Origin: Acidobacteriaceae bacterium UBA1307
GTDB taxonomy: Bacteria > Acidobacteriota > Terriglobia > Terriglobales > Acidobacteriaceae
Length of the DNA stretch: 64,000 nt
Direction: 5' to 3'
NCBI GenBank assembly: GCA_002307235.1
Contig: DBTV01000030.1
Span: 28,306 to 92,305 of the forward strand
The notes under the pieces are model-generated. The model saw only the letters and a program-made list of their open reading frames with translations. It was not told the origin of the DNA and did no database searches. Positions 26,901-34,573 of the stretch are shown here, piece by piece. Within the stretch, counting starts at the first letter, position 1. Each line of letters starts with the position of its first letter. A program made the translations under genes and the position numbers.

Positions 26901-27337
26901 GCGGTCTTCCGTTCGATCTTCGCGGTACGGTCGATAACCTGCATACCGGTGTTTTGGATCGTCCACTACTGGTGGGTAATCCGTACGCAGTTAAGCGTGG
27001 ATCAACGGTGGCCACCGGTAAATTCACAGGCGTAGCGCGCGCTGCCTTTGCCAATGCACCGTTCGACAAGAATGTAAGTATTCATCGTAACCAGTACTAT
27101 GGCCCGCACTATTTCGACACGGATCTTGTCTTCCAAAAGACACAGACCCTGCACAATGATGTGAAGCTCGTCTTCCGTGCAGAGAGCTATAACGTGTTGA
27201 ATCACCCCAACATGGAAGCTCCTACGTCGGGAAGCATCTCCTCGGCGTATTTTGGAATCTCGACGGCGCAGATCGGTCAGAATGATGGCACGACCGGTGC
27301 TCGTCAGCTTCAAGGAGCTCTGAAGATCATCTTCTAG
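23939..27337 (+). CDS. Oar-like TonB-dependent receptor 1
   Basis: A 1132-residue outer-membrane protein of the acidobacterial TonB-dependent/Oar-like type. Signal peptide (MSIKRINVLLAVFFALLPFSVFAQ, shown in two parts as MSIKRINVLLAV and FFALLPFSVFAQ), then a carboxypeptidase-regulatory-like beta domain (GTIEGRVFDPSGAMVSNAQI, about residues 26-105), a plug with NGQRNRNNNFMLDGADNN and EFRVITNPYDAEYGRNTGA, and a long beta-barrel ending in ALKIIF with terminal Phe. Such receptors are thought to import polysaccharide or peptide fragments. The ATG at 23939 follows GGGGGAA; upstream in-frame ATGs at 23906 and 23930 lack proper spacing. Base composition is less GC-rich than its neighbours, especially in the first part. 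Two homologues follow in the window. Confidence 0.9.
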   Translation: MSIKRINVLLAVFFALLPFSVFAQSGTIEGRVFDPSGAMVSNAQITAKSTQTGFSRATKTTSSGVYTIPALTPSTYDVTISAPGFQVQTKKGVVLNVSAVLPLNFTLNVAGDVMTVAVQDAVTAVVETDNAQLSTVVDSKKISDLPLILRDPYQLVLLSPGVVTATNNGGGVSVNGQRNRNNNFMLDGADNNDTSVPGGLGGITAANPDTAQEFRVITNPYDAEYGRNTGAIVDVVTRGGGNPYHGDAYEFGRYNALGARDYFNKKEDGPQDPYVRNDFGASVGGPIWKNHTFFFLNGEAQRFRTTRTAYQTTPTAAFKTGKFTFIDPTDGSQTAVDLTNPANNAKNLTGLSISPLMQKLYSLMPVGTDNGDGVSTTYFFASPDPLNSYSFTGRFDHKLTDKHQLTVRYIYAHSNEADPSHDEVLPGYGNSNQITTQHNGAITIASVLTPTMTNQFKSGFNLNNAGFYCNHAGLDSVLGTDSYGNGRDVVIPYFFTFGCTSLGDSNGQARLSSTLYFADTLNYVKGAHSFKFGGDYRSVKDNNYDNFSSRDSLSLNNYATYGATSYALANPKSSSLLSFEDLVWGATGAVANASEYQFFNARGQRRQNDLTHFRQHEFSLFAQDTWKATPRLTLIAGLRYAFNGVPYEKDGEFANFFGDASAALPAVGYFSFTKVGPGTGHQIYSDSMLMFEPRVGFSYAADEKTAIRGGFGIFHDRVFDNIFGNAKSNPPFQANWNDYPFDGTTSTPTVSTYADPSNLTPSATITNGDLNEPVVIDSNLKMPTTIQWSLGVQHQITRSLVAEINYIGNHGTHGLREIDGAAPQQALVQKYIAAGVPTSKLQLTSLYLGGSYVDANNNTVSFGPSVNNTAFLHELLQVSRVDSTYSALQATLKGQIQNLNLSVSYSLAHALDNGADALRPGAGGAGMPRNSYDLTPEHGNSDADVRHRFVVSAVYDLPVGKGSATLNRGIVGRIFEGMQISGIDTAQSGLPFDLRGTVDNLHTGVLDRPLLVGNPYAVKRGSTVATGKFTGVARAAFANAPFDKNVSIHRNQYYGPHYFDTDLVFQKTQTLHNDVKLVFRAESYNVLNHPNMEAPTSGSISSAYFGISTAQIGQNDGTTGARQLQGALKIIF

Positions 27338-27344
27338 GGGAATT

Positions 27345-27394
27345 GAGTGCAAGAACAACGCTGTTCCTACGGGAACAGCGTTGTTCTTGCACTC
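27345..27394 (+). repeat. Long perfect hairpin after TonB receptor 1
   Basis: A perfect 23-bp inverted repeat (27345-27367 and 27372-27394) with loop TACG, starting 8 bases after the stop codon. No T-run follows; 12 bases later comes a separate, classical terminator. It could be an mRNA 3' stabiliser or a remnant of a mobile palindrome. Confidence 0.75.
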
Positions 27395-27406
27395 ATGATC
27401 AATAAG

Positions 27407-27437
27407 AAAAAACCGCCAGGATCCTGGCGGTTTTTTT
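27407..27437. terminator. Bidirectional terminator between TonB receptor 1 and accD
   Basis: AAAA-AACCGCCAGG and CCTGGCGGTTTTTTT form a perfect symmetrical stem (CCGCCAGGATCCTGGCGG at 27413-27430) flanked by A- and T-runs, so it ends transcription from both sides. Confidence 0.92.
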
Positions 27438-27471
27438 ATGACTCAACGAAAGAGCAAAGAAGAAAAGAACT

Positions 27472-28341
27472 TCACTGGTTCCTCGCGGGCGGCTGCAGAA
27501 ACTCCAGCGCGCGCACGAGGTAGTTCTTCAGTTCGCGGCGATGCACGACGGCGTCGAGGAAGCCTTTTTCGAGAAGGAACTCGGAACGCTGGAAGCCTTC
27601 GGGCAACTTCTGGCGGATGGTTTGCTCGATGACGCGGGGGCCGGCGAAACAGATCAGAGCGCCCGGCTCGGCGATGTTCAGGTCGCCCAGCATGGCGAAG
27701 CTTGCCGTGACGCCGCCGGTGGTCGGGTCCGTCAACAGGCAGATGTAGGGAACCTTGGCGTCATCGAGCTGCGCGAGGGCGGTCGAGATCTTGGCCATCT
27801 GCATCAGGCTCGAAATGCCTTCCATCATGCGCGCGCCACCGGAGGCAGCGACGACGATCAGAGGCTTGCGGCTCTCGCGGGCGCGATCAACGGCGCGGGC
27901 AATCGTCTCGCCGACGACTGAGCCCATCGAACCGCCGATGAAGCTGTATTCCATGGCGCAGACCACGACATCGTGCGGGCCGAGTTTGCCGACGGCGCTC
28001 AGAATGGCATCGTTGAGCCCGGTCTGCTCCTGAGCCTTGCGCAGTCGCGCCGTGTAGGGCTTCAGGTCAGTGAAGGTGAGCGGGTCGGTGGAACACAGCG
28101 TCGTGTCGACCAGCTCATAGCCGGGCTCGAGCAGCAGATCGATCCGCTGCCGCGCGCCGAGCTTGAAGTGGTGCTGGCACTTGGGGCAGACGTTCAGATT
28201 GGCCTCGAGTTCGGCCTTCCAGATCACCGAACGGCAACCGGGGCACTTGATCCACAAACCTTCGGTGCGCACCGACTTTTCAGCCGAGAGGCCGGAGGCT
28301 GGAGCTGCGGGAGAATCGCTTTCGCGCTTGAACCAGGACAT
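27472..28341 (-). CDS. accD: Acetyl-CoA carboxylase carboxyltransferase subunit beta
   Basis: AccD moves the carboxyl group from biotin to acetyl-CoA together with AccA, giving malonyl-CoA for fatty acids. The 289-residue protein has the N-terminal zinc ribbon Cys33, Cys36, Cys52, Cys55 (CPGC...CPKC), the crotonase-like core with GSMGSVVGE and ASGGARMMEG, and TDPTTGGVTASFA. accA is not adjacent. The next genes on the same strand, cobO and rlmH, lie upstream (28404-29425), 62 bp away, and might be co-transcribed. Confidence 0.95.
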   Translation of the reverse strand: MSWFKRESDSPAAPASGLSAEKSVRTEGLWIKCPGCRSVIWKAELEANLNVCPKCQHHFKLGARQRIDLLLEPGYELVDTTLCSTDPLTFTDLKPYTARLRKAQEQTGLNDAILSAVGKLGPHDVVVCAMEYSFIGGSMGSVVGETIARAVDRARESRKPLIVVAASGGARMMEGISSLMQMAKISTALAQLDDAKVPYICLLTDPTTGGVTASFAMLGDLNIAEPGALICFAGPRVIEQTIRQKLPEGFQRSEFLLEKGFLDAVVHRRELKNYLVRALEFLQPPARNQ

Positions 28342-28403
28342 ACCGAACTCATTGTAAATGGCGGGGCTGCCGAGCTAAAGCGGCAAATGCGTCACGAAAG
28401 GCA

Positions 28404-28952
28404 TCAGTATTCGATGCCGCGCTGGGCGAGGATGCCTTTCTGGTAGGCGTGCTTGAGCTCACGCATCTCGGTGACGGTGTCGGCCAGCTCGATCAGCAAC
28501 GGGTGGGCGTTGCGGCCGGTCAGGATGACGTGGACGTGTTCGGAACGGCTCTCGAGCGCGTCGGCGACCCGCTGTGGGTCGAGCATCTTATAGAAAATGG
28601 CGTAGTTGATCTCATCGAGGACAACCAGATCCCAATCGCCGGAGTGGATTGCGTTGTCGGCCTCAGCCCAGGCGGCTTCGACGAGACGGATGTCCTCGGG
28701 ATCGGTTTCGGCGCCGCCCACCTTTACGAAGCCACGGCCCATCTGGCGGATGACGAAGCGGTCGCCAAAGCGGTCAACGGCATCGAGTTCGCCGCAGCTC
28801 CAGGACCCCTTCAAAAACTGCAGCACCAACACGCGCATGCCGTTGCCGACCGCGCGCAGGGCCGTGCCGAGGGCTGCCGTGGTCTTTCCCTTGCCGGGGC
28901 CGGTGTTGATCAGAAGCAGTCCGCGCGGGGCGTCGTTGTCCAGTTCGCTCAT
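28404..28952 (-). CDS. cobO: Cob(I)yrinic acid a,c-diamide adenosyltransferase
   Basis: CobO/CobA/BtuR attaches the 5'-deoxyadenosyl group to cob(I)alamin precursors. The 182-residue protein has the P-loop NTGPGKGKTTAALG (16-29), LQFLKGSWSCGE, LVVLDEINYA and VILTGRNAH, all family motifs. No other cobalamin gene is in the window, so it may serve salvage of imported corrinoids. Confidence 0.92.
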   Translation of the reverse strand: MSELDNDAPRGLLLINTGPGKGKTTAALGTALRAVGNGMRVLVLQFLKGSWSCGELDAVDRFGDRFVIRQMGRGFVKVGGAETDPEDIRLVEAAWAEADNAIHSGDWDLVVLDEINYAIFYKMLDPQRVADALESRSEHVHVILTGRNAHPLLIELADTVTEMRELKHAYQKGILAQRGIEY

Positions 28953-28975
28953 GGTGGATTCAGCTTACCTCTAAA

Positions 28976-29425
28976 TCAGTGGCCGGAGTGGTAAGGATGG
29001 CCGGAGAGGATGGCGTAGGCGCGATAGAGCTGCTCGGCCATGACCAGCCGGGCCAGCGGGTGGGCCAGCGTCATGGGGCCAAAGGAGAGAAGCAGTTGCG
29101 CGCGCTTGCGCGCCGGTTCCGACCAGCCGTCGGCCGGGCCGATAGCGAAGACGATCTGCTGCGCGCCCTCGTCGCGGCGGTTACCGAGCCAGGCAGCGAA
29201 GTTCTCCGAACTGAACTGCTTGCCGCGACTGTCGAGCAGAACGGCGACGGCCTGGGTGCGGCCGTTCTGTTTGTCGAGCCAGTCAAGAAAGGCCTGTTCG
29301 CTGCGAAAGGCCTCGGTGCGCGGGTGTGCAAAGGTCGCGCAGCGCTCCATATAGGTGTGGATCAGCGTGTCATAGGCCTTGAGCGGGCTGGAGGCAGCGC
29401 CGACATGGGCCAGAATCAGGTTCAT
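28976..29425 (-). CDS. rlmH: 23S rRNA (pseudouridine1915-N3) methyltransferase RlmH
   Basis: RlmH, a SPOUT methyltransferase, modifies pseudouridine 1915 in helix 69 of 23S rRNA. The 149-residue protein starts MNLILAHVGAAS and has LLDSRGKQFSSENFAAWL, FAIGPADGW and the C-terminal SFGPMTLAHPLARLVMAEQLYRAYAILSGHPYHS (given in part: MTLAHPLARLVMAEQLYRA) that carries the SAM-binding knot and the conserved final YH. The open frame continues upstream across the gap into the antisense of TonB receptor 2; that extension is rejected. cobO follows 23 bp downstream. Confidence 0.93.
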   Translation of the reverse strand: MNLILAHVGAASSPLKAYDTLIHTYMERCATFAHPRTEAFRSEQAFLDWLDKQNGRTQAVAVLLDSRGKQFSSENFAAWLGNRRDEGAQQIVFAIGPADGWSEPARKRAQLLLSFGPMTLAHPLARLVMAEQLYRAYAILSGHPYHSGH

Positions 29426-29875
29426 GGAACGAGAATAGCGGAGGCGACAGAAAAAGGAGGAGAAAAAAAATCTACAAGAAAGTAAATGAATAGAGATAAA
29501 CGGGATGTTAGGAGACAGAAAATACATAAATGCATATTTGCACCAATGAACTATAAAGAATAAAAACCATCTATGTATTTTAATATCAACAATATGAAAA
29601 TAAACTTTCTGTGGTAATGCGGTTTGGAATGGGAATTGCATGAAGAAATACGGGTTCTTCATGGCGTCCGGATAAAAAGCCCTTTTTTGTAAATGGCTTA
29701 CTGGGCGGAATGAAGAATAATCCACTTTGTTTGCAGAGTTTGATGATCCAGGTTGAACGAAATCGGTGTGGTGCAAAGTTTTCGTGTCGCTGAACTGGAT
29801 GCATCGCTCAAATACAAAATTATGAGCAAACCCGCAGGGAAAGTTTCTGGAGGGTTTGTCGCTGGAGGAGCAAGA
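29426..29875. other. AT-rich upstream region of TonB receptor 2
   Basis: 450 bp between divergent rlmH and TonB receptor 2. Strongly AT-rich around 29450-29610. It contains the block shared with receptor 1 (29597-29649). No gene is supported; the in-frame extension of the receptor from 29753 lacks a signal peptide and ribosome site. Confidence 0.6.
29597..29649 (+). promoter_or_regulatory. Second copy of the TonB receptor upstream block
   Basis: AAAATAAAC (29597-29605), 16 bases, GTTTGGAATGGGAATTGCAT (29622-29641), then GAAGAAAT. It matches 23714-23765 upstream of receptor 1. It lies 227 bases before the start codon, against 174 for receptor 1. Confidence 0.5.
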
Positions 29876-32800
29876 ATGCGATTTATCCGCATACAGACGA
29901 TAGCTTTGATGCTTGGCTGTTGTGCAACTGTGGGAACACTGATTCATGTGACGACCCCGGTTGTGGACGCTCAGTCGATCATCTCGGGCGATATTACGGG
30001 TTCGGTGACGGACGCTTCGGGCGCGGCATTGCCGGGCGCGAAGGTGGTGGTCACGAGCCTGGCGACGGGACAGGCCAAGACGGTTGTCGCGGATAGCGTG
30101 GGTGGTTATCGCGTTCCCCTGCTTGCTCCGGGCAAGTACAAGGTTGCCATCACGATGACGGGCTTCGATGCGACGGCGCAGATCACCACGGTGGCAGCCG
30201 GTTCGGTGGCCACGGTCAACTTGAAGCTCTCGGTTGGCAAGGCCTCGGAGACGGTGGAGGTTTCGAGCGATGCGATTCAGTCGCTCGATGTCGACAATGC
30301 GCAGATCTCGACCTCGTTTGATGTGGCTCAGCTGCAGAGCTTGCCAAACCCTGGCGGCGATCTGACCTTTGTCGCGCAGACGACGCCGGGTGCCACTATG
30401 AACACGCAGGGTGGCTATGGCAACTTCTCGGTCAACGGTTTGCCGGGCACCTCGAACATGTACACCGTGAACGGTGGTTACGAGGGCGATCCGTACCTGA
30501 ACGTCGGCAACTCGGGTGCCAGCAATCTGTTGCTCGGCAACAACGATGTGGACACCGTGACGGTGACGACCAATGGTTACGATGTGAGCTTTGGTGGTCT
30601 GGCCGGTGCGCAGGTCAACGAAATTTCTCGTTCGGGCTCGAACCAGGTGCACGGCAATGCCGTTTACTGGTGGAATGGCCGCGCGATGAATGCCAATAGC
30701 TGGTTCAACAAGTTCTATGGCTCGGATCGCCCCTTTGACAACGCGAACCAGTGGGCTGCCAGCCTGGGCGCACCGCTGAAGAAGAACAAGATCTTCGGAT
30801 TTATCAACACCGAAGGTTTGCGTGTTCTGATTCCGACGCGCGAGACGGTCTACGCGCCGAGCCCGAACTTTCAGGCGGCGATTCTCGGAGCTTCCGCCAA
30901 AGATGCAGCGATCGACGCCACCAACACGCAGGGCATGATTCCGAACGGCAACTTAGCCTTTAACGGCTTGTCGTCGCAGGCTGCGCTGTACAAGACGATC
31001 TTCAGCTACTACAACAACGCGAAGAACTTTGCCGCCGGTTCGCAGTCGACGACCGATCCCGATACCTGGAAGTTCAATGGTCAGGCGGTAAACTTTGCGA
31101 AGGAATGGTTGATTACCGACCGCGTGGACTTTATCCTTGGACCGAACGACACCATGTACGTTCACTCCAAGGTGGACAAGGGTACGCAGCCGACGCAGAC
31201 CAGCTATCTGGATCCGATGTTTAATGCGGCCAGCCCGCAGCCTTCTTATGAAGGTCAGTTGAACGAAACGCACACCTTTAACTCGAACCTGACCAACCAG
31301 TTCCTTTTTGCGGCCAGCTACGCGCGGACCATCTTCACCAACACCAATGCGGCCAAGGCCTTTGCCTCGGTTCCGTTTGTGCTGCGTTCAGTGGGTGGCA
31401 CGAGCCCGATTACGGATGCCAGCGGCAACATTGTTCGTACCTTTGATTGGGTGAACGATGGCGGCAGCTTTGTGGGTGGTGAAGATTATGCCTTTCCGCA
31501 GGGACGCAACGTCACCGGCTACCAGTTCAATGACGATCTGACTTGGCTTAAGGGCAGGCACACCGTCAAGGTGGGCTATACCTTCCGTCGCGATGACATC
31601 ACCGACTATACATCGAGCGAGTATGTGTACGGCAATGGCGGCGCCCGGAACTCAATGATCAATCCGAGCAACTTCGCAGCCGGTTACACCGATAAGTGGG
31701 AGGAGCGTTTCCCGCTGCGCAATGCGCAGCCGGTAGCCCTGTATGTTGAGGGTGCCTACGTTCAGGATCAGTGGAAGCCGACAGAAAAGCTGACCTTGAC
31801 CATGGGGCTGCGCCTCGAGCACAACTCCAACCCGATCTGTGTGACCAACTGCGTCTCGAATCTGGCCAATGACTTCGAGAAGCTGGCAAGTGCAGCGTCG
31901 ACTCCGTACAACACGCTGGTGGCCTCGGGCCGTCACCGTGCCTACTTCAAGCAGCAGAGCATTGCCTGGCAGCCTCGTCTTGGTTTCTCGTATCTGCCGT
32001 TTGGCAGCAACTCGAAGACGACAATCCGCGGTGGTGTTGGCTACTTCAACGACTACTTTCCGGCATCGATCATGGGTAACCTCGTGACCAATCTGCCGAA
32101 CGTGGACCGGTTCACGGTGTACGGCAAGAAGTACGGGAACAATGTTCCTGTGAACCCGACTCTGGCAGGTAGTGGCCATGCCATCGCGACGGCCTCGAAC
32201 AACGCCCTGCAGAACCTATTCAGCAAGGGTGCCTGCTATCAGGGCTGCGGTTCGAGCCTCAGCCTGAACGACGTCACAGGTGGCGTTTTCTCGCTGCCGA
32301 CGGTTGTGGGCACGGCGCATCAGTTGCATCTGCCGACCTACGTTGAGTGGAATCTGGCGATTGAGCGGGAAATTGCGCGCAACACGGCTGTGAAGATCGG
32401 CTATGTAGGCAATCGCTCTTATCATCAGCCCGTGTCTAGAATGCCGAATGCCTACGATAAGTATGGAACCAATGCCACGTTGCCGAGCGCAGCACCGAAT
32501 GCGGCTCTGGGTACAGTGGTTGAGTACTACAGCGGTTCGAGCTCAAACTACAACGGTTTGCAGGCGCAGTTGTCCACCCGCATCAACTGGGTGACCTTCC
32601 AGTTCAACTACGTCTGGAGCCACGCGCTCGATACGACCTCGAATGGCGGCTTCGATGCCTTCGGTAAAAACGACAGCTTCCAGTACAACCCGTATGATCT
32701 GAAGCAGAACTACGGCAACGCCGATTACGATGTGCGTCACTATATCAGCGCCAGCTATGTGCTCTCGATTCCTCACACCAAGGGACCGCGCCTGCTGGTC

Positions 32801-33301
32801 GACAACTGGGAACTCGCCGGCACGGTCTTCCATAACTCTGGCTACCCGTTCTCAGTGACTGATAGCACGGGCGACATCACCAACGACAACAACTACTACG
32901 CATTGGCGAAGCAGGTCGATAACAACTTCAATCACCATTGCGGTGGCGGAAACCACGCGAGCAAGCAGTGCGACTTTGCTTCGCACTTCACCAACTCAAC
33001 CGACTTTGGTCAGCAGCGTCGTAACCAGCTCTTTGGACCGAACTATACGGACGTCGATCTGGATGTTGCGAAGGGCTTCAAGGTTCCGGGTCTGGAGAAG
33101 GGTAAGGTCAAGGTGGCCGTGCAGTTCTTCAATCTGTTCAATCACCCGAACTTCTCGCAGCCTGATTTCGATGTGAATGATGGCTCCACCTTCGGTACGA
33201 TCACCTCGACGGCCAGCACGCCGACCTCGATCCTTGGATCGGGTCTGGGCGGCGACGCTTCGCCTCGCTTGATCCAGCTCAAGGGAACCTTCAGCTTCTA
33301 A
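29876..33301 (+). CDS. Oar-like TonB-dependent receptor 2
   Basis: A 1141-residue outer-membrane receptor of the same type as receptor 1. Signal peptide MRFIRIQTIALMLGCCATVG followed by a cut near VVDAQS; carboxypeptidase-regulatory-like domain (ISGDITGSVTDASGAALPGA, about 38-120); plug with FSVNGLPGTSNMYTVNGGYE and YDVSFGGLAGAQVNEISRSG; long barrel with terminal GTFSF. The ATG at 29876 follows GGAGGAGCAAGA. GC content is higher than for receptor 1 and codon use is like the housekeeping genes. Sequence shared with the other two receptors is patchy, so it is an old paralogue, not a recent tandem copy. Confidence 0.9.
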   Translation: MRFIRIQTIALMLGCCATVGTLIHVTTPVVDAQSIISGDITGSVTDASGAALPGAKVVVTSLATGQAKTVVADSVGGYRVPLLAPGKYKVAITMTGFDATAQITTVAAGSVATVNLKLSVGKASETVEVSSDAIQSLDVDNAQISTSFDVAQLQSLPNPGGDLTFVAQTTPGATMNTQGGYGNFSVNGLPGTSNMYTVNGGYEGDPYLNVGNSGASNLLLGNNDVDTVTVTTNGYDVSFGGLAGAQVNEISRSGSNQVHGNAVYWWNGRAMNANSWFNKFYGSDRPFDNANQWAASLGAPLKKNKIFGFINTEGLRVLIPTRETVYAPSPNFQAAILGASAKDAAIDATNTQGMIPNGNLAFNGLSSQAALYKTIFSYYNNAKNFAAGSQSTTDPDTWKFNGQAVNFAKEWLITDRVDFILGPNDTMYVHSKVDKGTQPTQTSYLDPMFNAASPQPSYEGQLNETHTFNSNLTNQFLFAASYARTIFTNTNAAKAFASVPFVLRSVGGTSPITDASGNIVRTFDWVNDGGSFVGGEDYAFPQGRNVTGYQFNDDLTWLKGRHTVKVGYTFRRDDITDYTSSEYVYGNGGARNSMINPSNFAAGYTDKWEERFPLRNAQPVALYVEGAYVQDQWKPTEKLTLTMGLRLEHNSNPICVTNCVSNLANDFEKLASAASTPYNTLVASGRHRAYFKQQSIAWQPRLGFSYLPFGSNSKTTIRGGVGYFNDYFPASIMGNLVTNLPNVDRFTVYGKKYGNNVPVNPTLAGSGHAIATASNNALQNLFSKGACYQGCGSSLSLNDVTGGVFSLPTVVGTAHQLHLPTYVEWNLAIEREIARNTAVKIGYVGNRSYHQPVSRMPNAYDKYGTNATLPSAAPNAALGTVVEYYSGSSSNYNGLQAQLSTRINWVTFQFNYVWSHALDTTSNGGFDAFGKNDSFQYNPYDLKQNYGNADYDVRHYISASYVLSIPHTKGPRLLVDNWELAGTVFHNSGYPFSVTDSTGDITNDNNYYALAKQVDNNFNHHCGGGNHASKQCDFASHFTNSTDFGQQRRNQLFGPNYTDVDLDVAKGFKVPGLEKGKVKVAVQFFNLFNHPNFSQPDFDVNDGSTFGTITSTASTPTSILGSGLGGDASPRLIQLKGTFSF

Positions 33302-33322
33302 GCAAGGCTGATTGCTCTACCG

Positions 33323-33355
33323 GAAAGGGTCCGCCATGGCGGGCCCTTTCTCTTT
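33323..33355 (+). terminator. Terminator of TonB receptor 2
   Basis: GAAAGGGTCCGCC (33323-33335) and GGCGGGCCCTTTC (33338-33350) pair with one wobble and are followed by TCTTT. It lies 22 bases after the stop codon. Confidence 0.85.
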
Positions 33356-33382
33356 GCGCGTGATGGCTGGAATGCGCGCAAA

Positions 33383-33407
33383 CAAAAGGGCGCCCCGAAG
33401 GACGCCC
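33383..33407 (-). terminator. Terminator of rsfS
   Basis: On the minus strand GGGCGTCC, loop TTCG, GGGCGCCC (one wobble), then TTTTGTTT. It ends the nadD-rsfS unit and faces the receptor 2 terminator. Confidence 0.82.
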
Positions 33408-33427
33408 CCTGTTTTCCGTAGTGCTGC

Positions 33428-34519
33428 TTACTTCTTTTTCTTCCCGGTCTTCTTGGTGGCCTTCTTGGCGACCGGCTTTTTCGCGGCGACCTTCTTGGTC
33501 TTGGCATCGGCCTTCTTGGCGACAACCTTCTTCGCCTTGGCGACTGCCTTTACAACCTTCTTCGTCGGCTTGATCGCGGTCTTTTTGGATGCGACCTTCT
33601 TGGCGACGGGCTTGGTTGCAACGACCTTCTTGCCCTTGGCGACGAGCTTCTTCGCCACCGGCTTCTTTGCCGCTGCCTTCTTCGCGACAACCTTCTTCGC
33701 GACAACCTTCTTGGCAGCCTTCTTGAGCACGACCTTCTTCACCGCAGTCTTCTTGACGACGGTTTTCTTTGCCGCAACCTTCTTCACCGGCTTGACTGCA
33801 GCCTTCTTCGCGACGGTCTTCTTGGCGACCGGCTTCTTTGCCGCGACCTTCTTGGCCACAGCCTTCTTCTCCGCAGGCTTGACCACAGCCTTTTTGGCGG
33901 CGGGCTTTGCGGCAACCTTCTTGGCCTTGGCGACCGGCTTTGCCACGGTCTTTTTCGCGATGGTCTTCTTCGCGACAGCCTTCGCTTCCGCGGGCTTTTC
34001 GACGACCGGCGCGGCCTTCTTGGCAGGGGCCTTCTTTGTGGCCGGCTTCTTCGCGACAACCTTCTTGGCGGCGGCTTCGGCCTTGGCGGGCTTGGCATCG
34101 CGCGCGGCAAGGGTGTTGGCGGCCAGATCCTTCTTCAGCTCTTCGTCGAACTCCGCCGGAGTGAAGGGCTTGGCGGACTTGCGCAGGCGCTCAATGTCGT
34201 AGAAGGCGCGGCGCTCGGCGAGGAAGACGTGGACGACGAAGTCCACGTAGTCGAGCAGCACCCACTCGCCCACGCGACGACCTTCAACCGAATTTGCGTA
34301 GACGCCGAACTCGCGCTTGAGGCGCAGTTCGATCTCGTCGGCAATGGCGATGGCCTGTCGTTCGTTGGTGGCCGAGGTGATGAGGAAGTAGTCGGTCAGG
34401 CCGGAATCAACCGGGTCCAGTTCAAGAATGCGTGTCTCTACGCCCTTCTTGTCTTCACAGGCGGCCGCGGCGGCCTGCACTAGCTTGAGCGTTTGCTCGC
34501 GATCTTGCGTATCAGTCAT
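33428..34519 (-). CDS. rsfS: Ribosomal silencing factor RsfS with a histone H1-like Lys/Ala tail
   Basis: Residues 10-118 are a normal RsfS/Iojap domain ([60 protein letters not shown]), which binds uL14 on the 50S subunit and blocks subunit joining in starvation. RsfS proteins are usually 105-140 residues long; this one has 363. From about residue 141 (bases 33431-34099) the chain is almost only Lys, Ala, Val, Pro and Thr in repeats such as [11 protein letters not shown], like eukaryotic histone H1 tails, bacterial Hc1-type proteins or AlgP. The tail is in frame, keeps the high-GC wobble pattern and is followed by a terminator, so it is translated. It is likely to bind RNA or DNA. nadD lies 54 bp upstream, the usual partner. 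Confidence 0.9.
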   Translation of the reverse strand: MTDTQDREQTLKLVQAAAAACEDKKGVETRILELDPVDSGLTDYFLITSATNERQAIAIADEIELRLKREFGVYANSVEGRRVGEWVLLDYVDFVVHVFLAERRAFYDIERLRKSAKPFTPAEFDEELKKDLAANTLAARDAKPAKAEAAAKKVVAKKPATKKAPAKKAAPVVEKPAEAKAVAKKTIAKKTVAKPVAKAKKVAAKPAAKKAVVKPAEKKAVAKKVAAKKPVAKKTVAKKAAVKPVKKVAAKKTVVKKTAVKKVVLKKAAKKVVAKKVVAKKAAAKKPVAKKLVAKGKKVVATKPVAKKVASKKTAIKPTKKVVKAVAKAKKVVAKKADAKTKKVAAKKPVAKKATKKTGKKKK

Positions 34520-34573
34520 GGACTATTTTGGCTCCCCACCTATCCTATCGTTTGACTGCGAGGCCAGCAAAAC

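Noticed and set aside
29426..30652. Upstream extension of the rlmH frame on the minus strand
   Set aside because: It runs through the AT-rich gap and into the antisense of TonB receptor 2. The family start MNLILAHVG is at 29425.
33431..34099. The RsfS tail as a frameshift or assembly artefact
   Set aside because: The repeats stay in one frame for about 220 codons and end at a stop codon just before a terminator. A frameshift would break the AKK pattern.
33312..34202. Plus-strand frame rich in Phe, Ala and Thr
   Set aside because: It is the mirror of the Lys/Ala-repeat tail of RsfS and its low complexity follows from that repeat.
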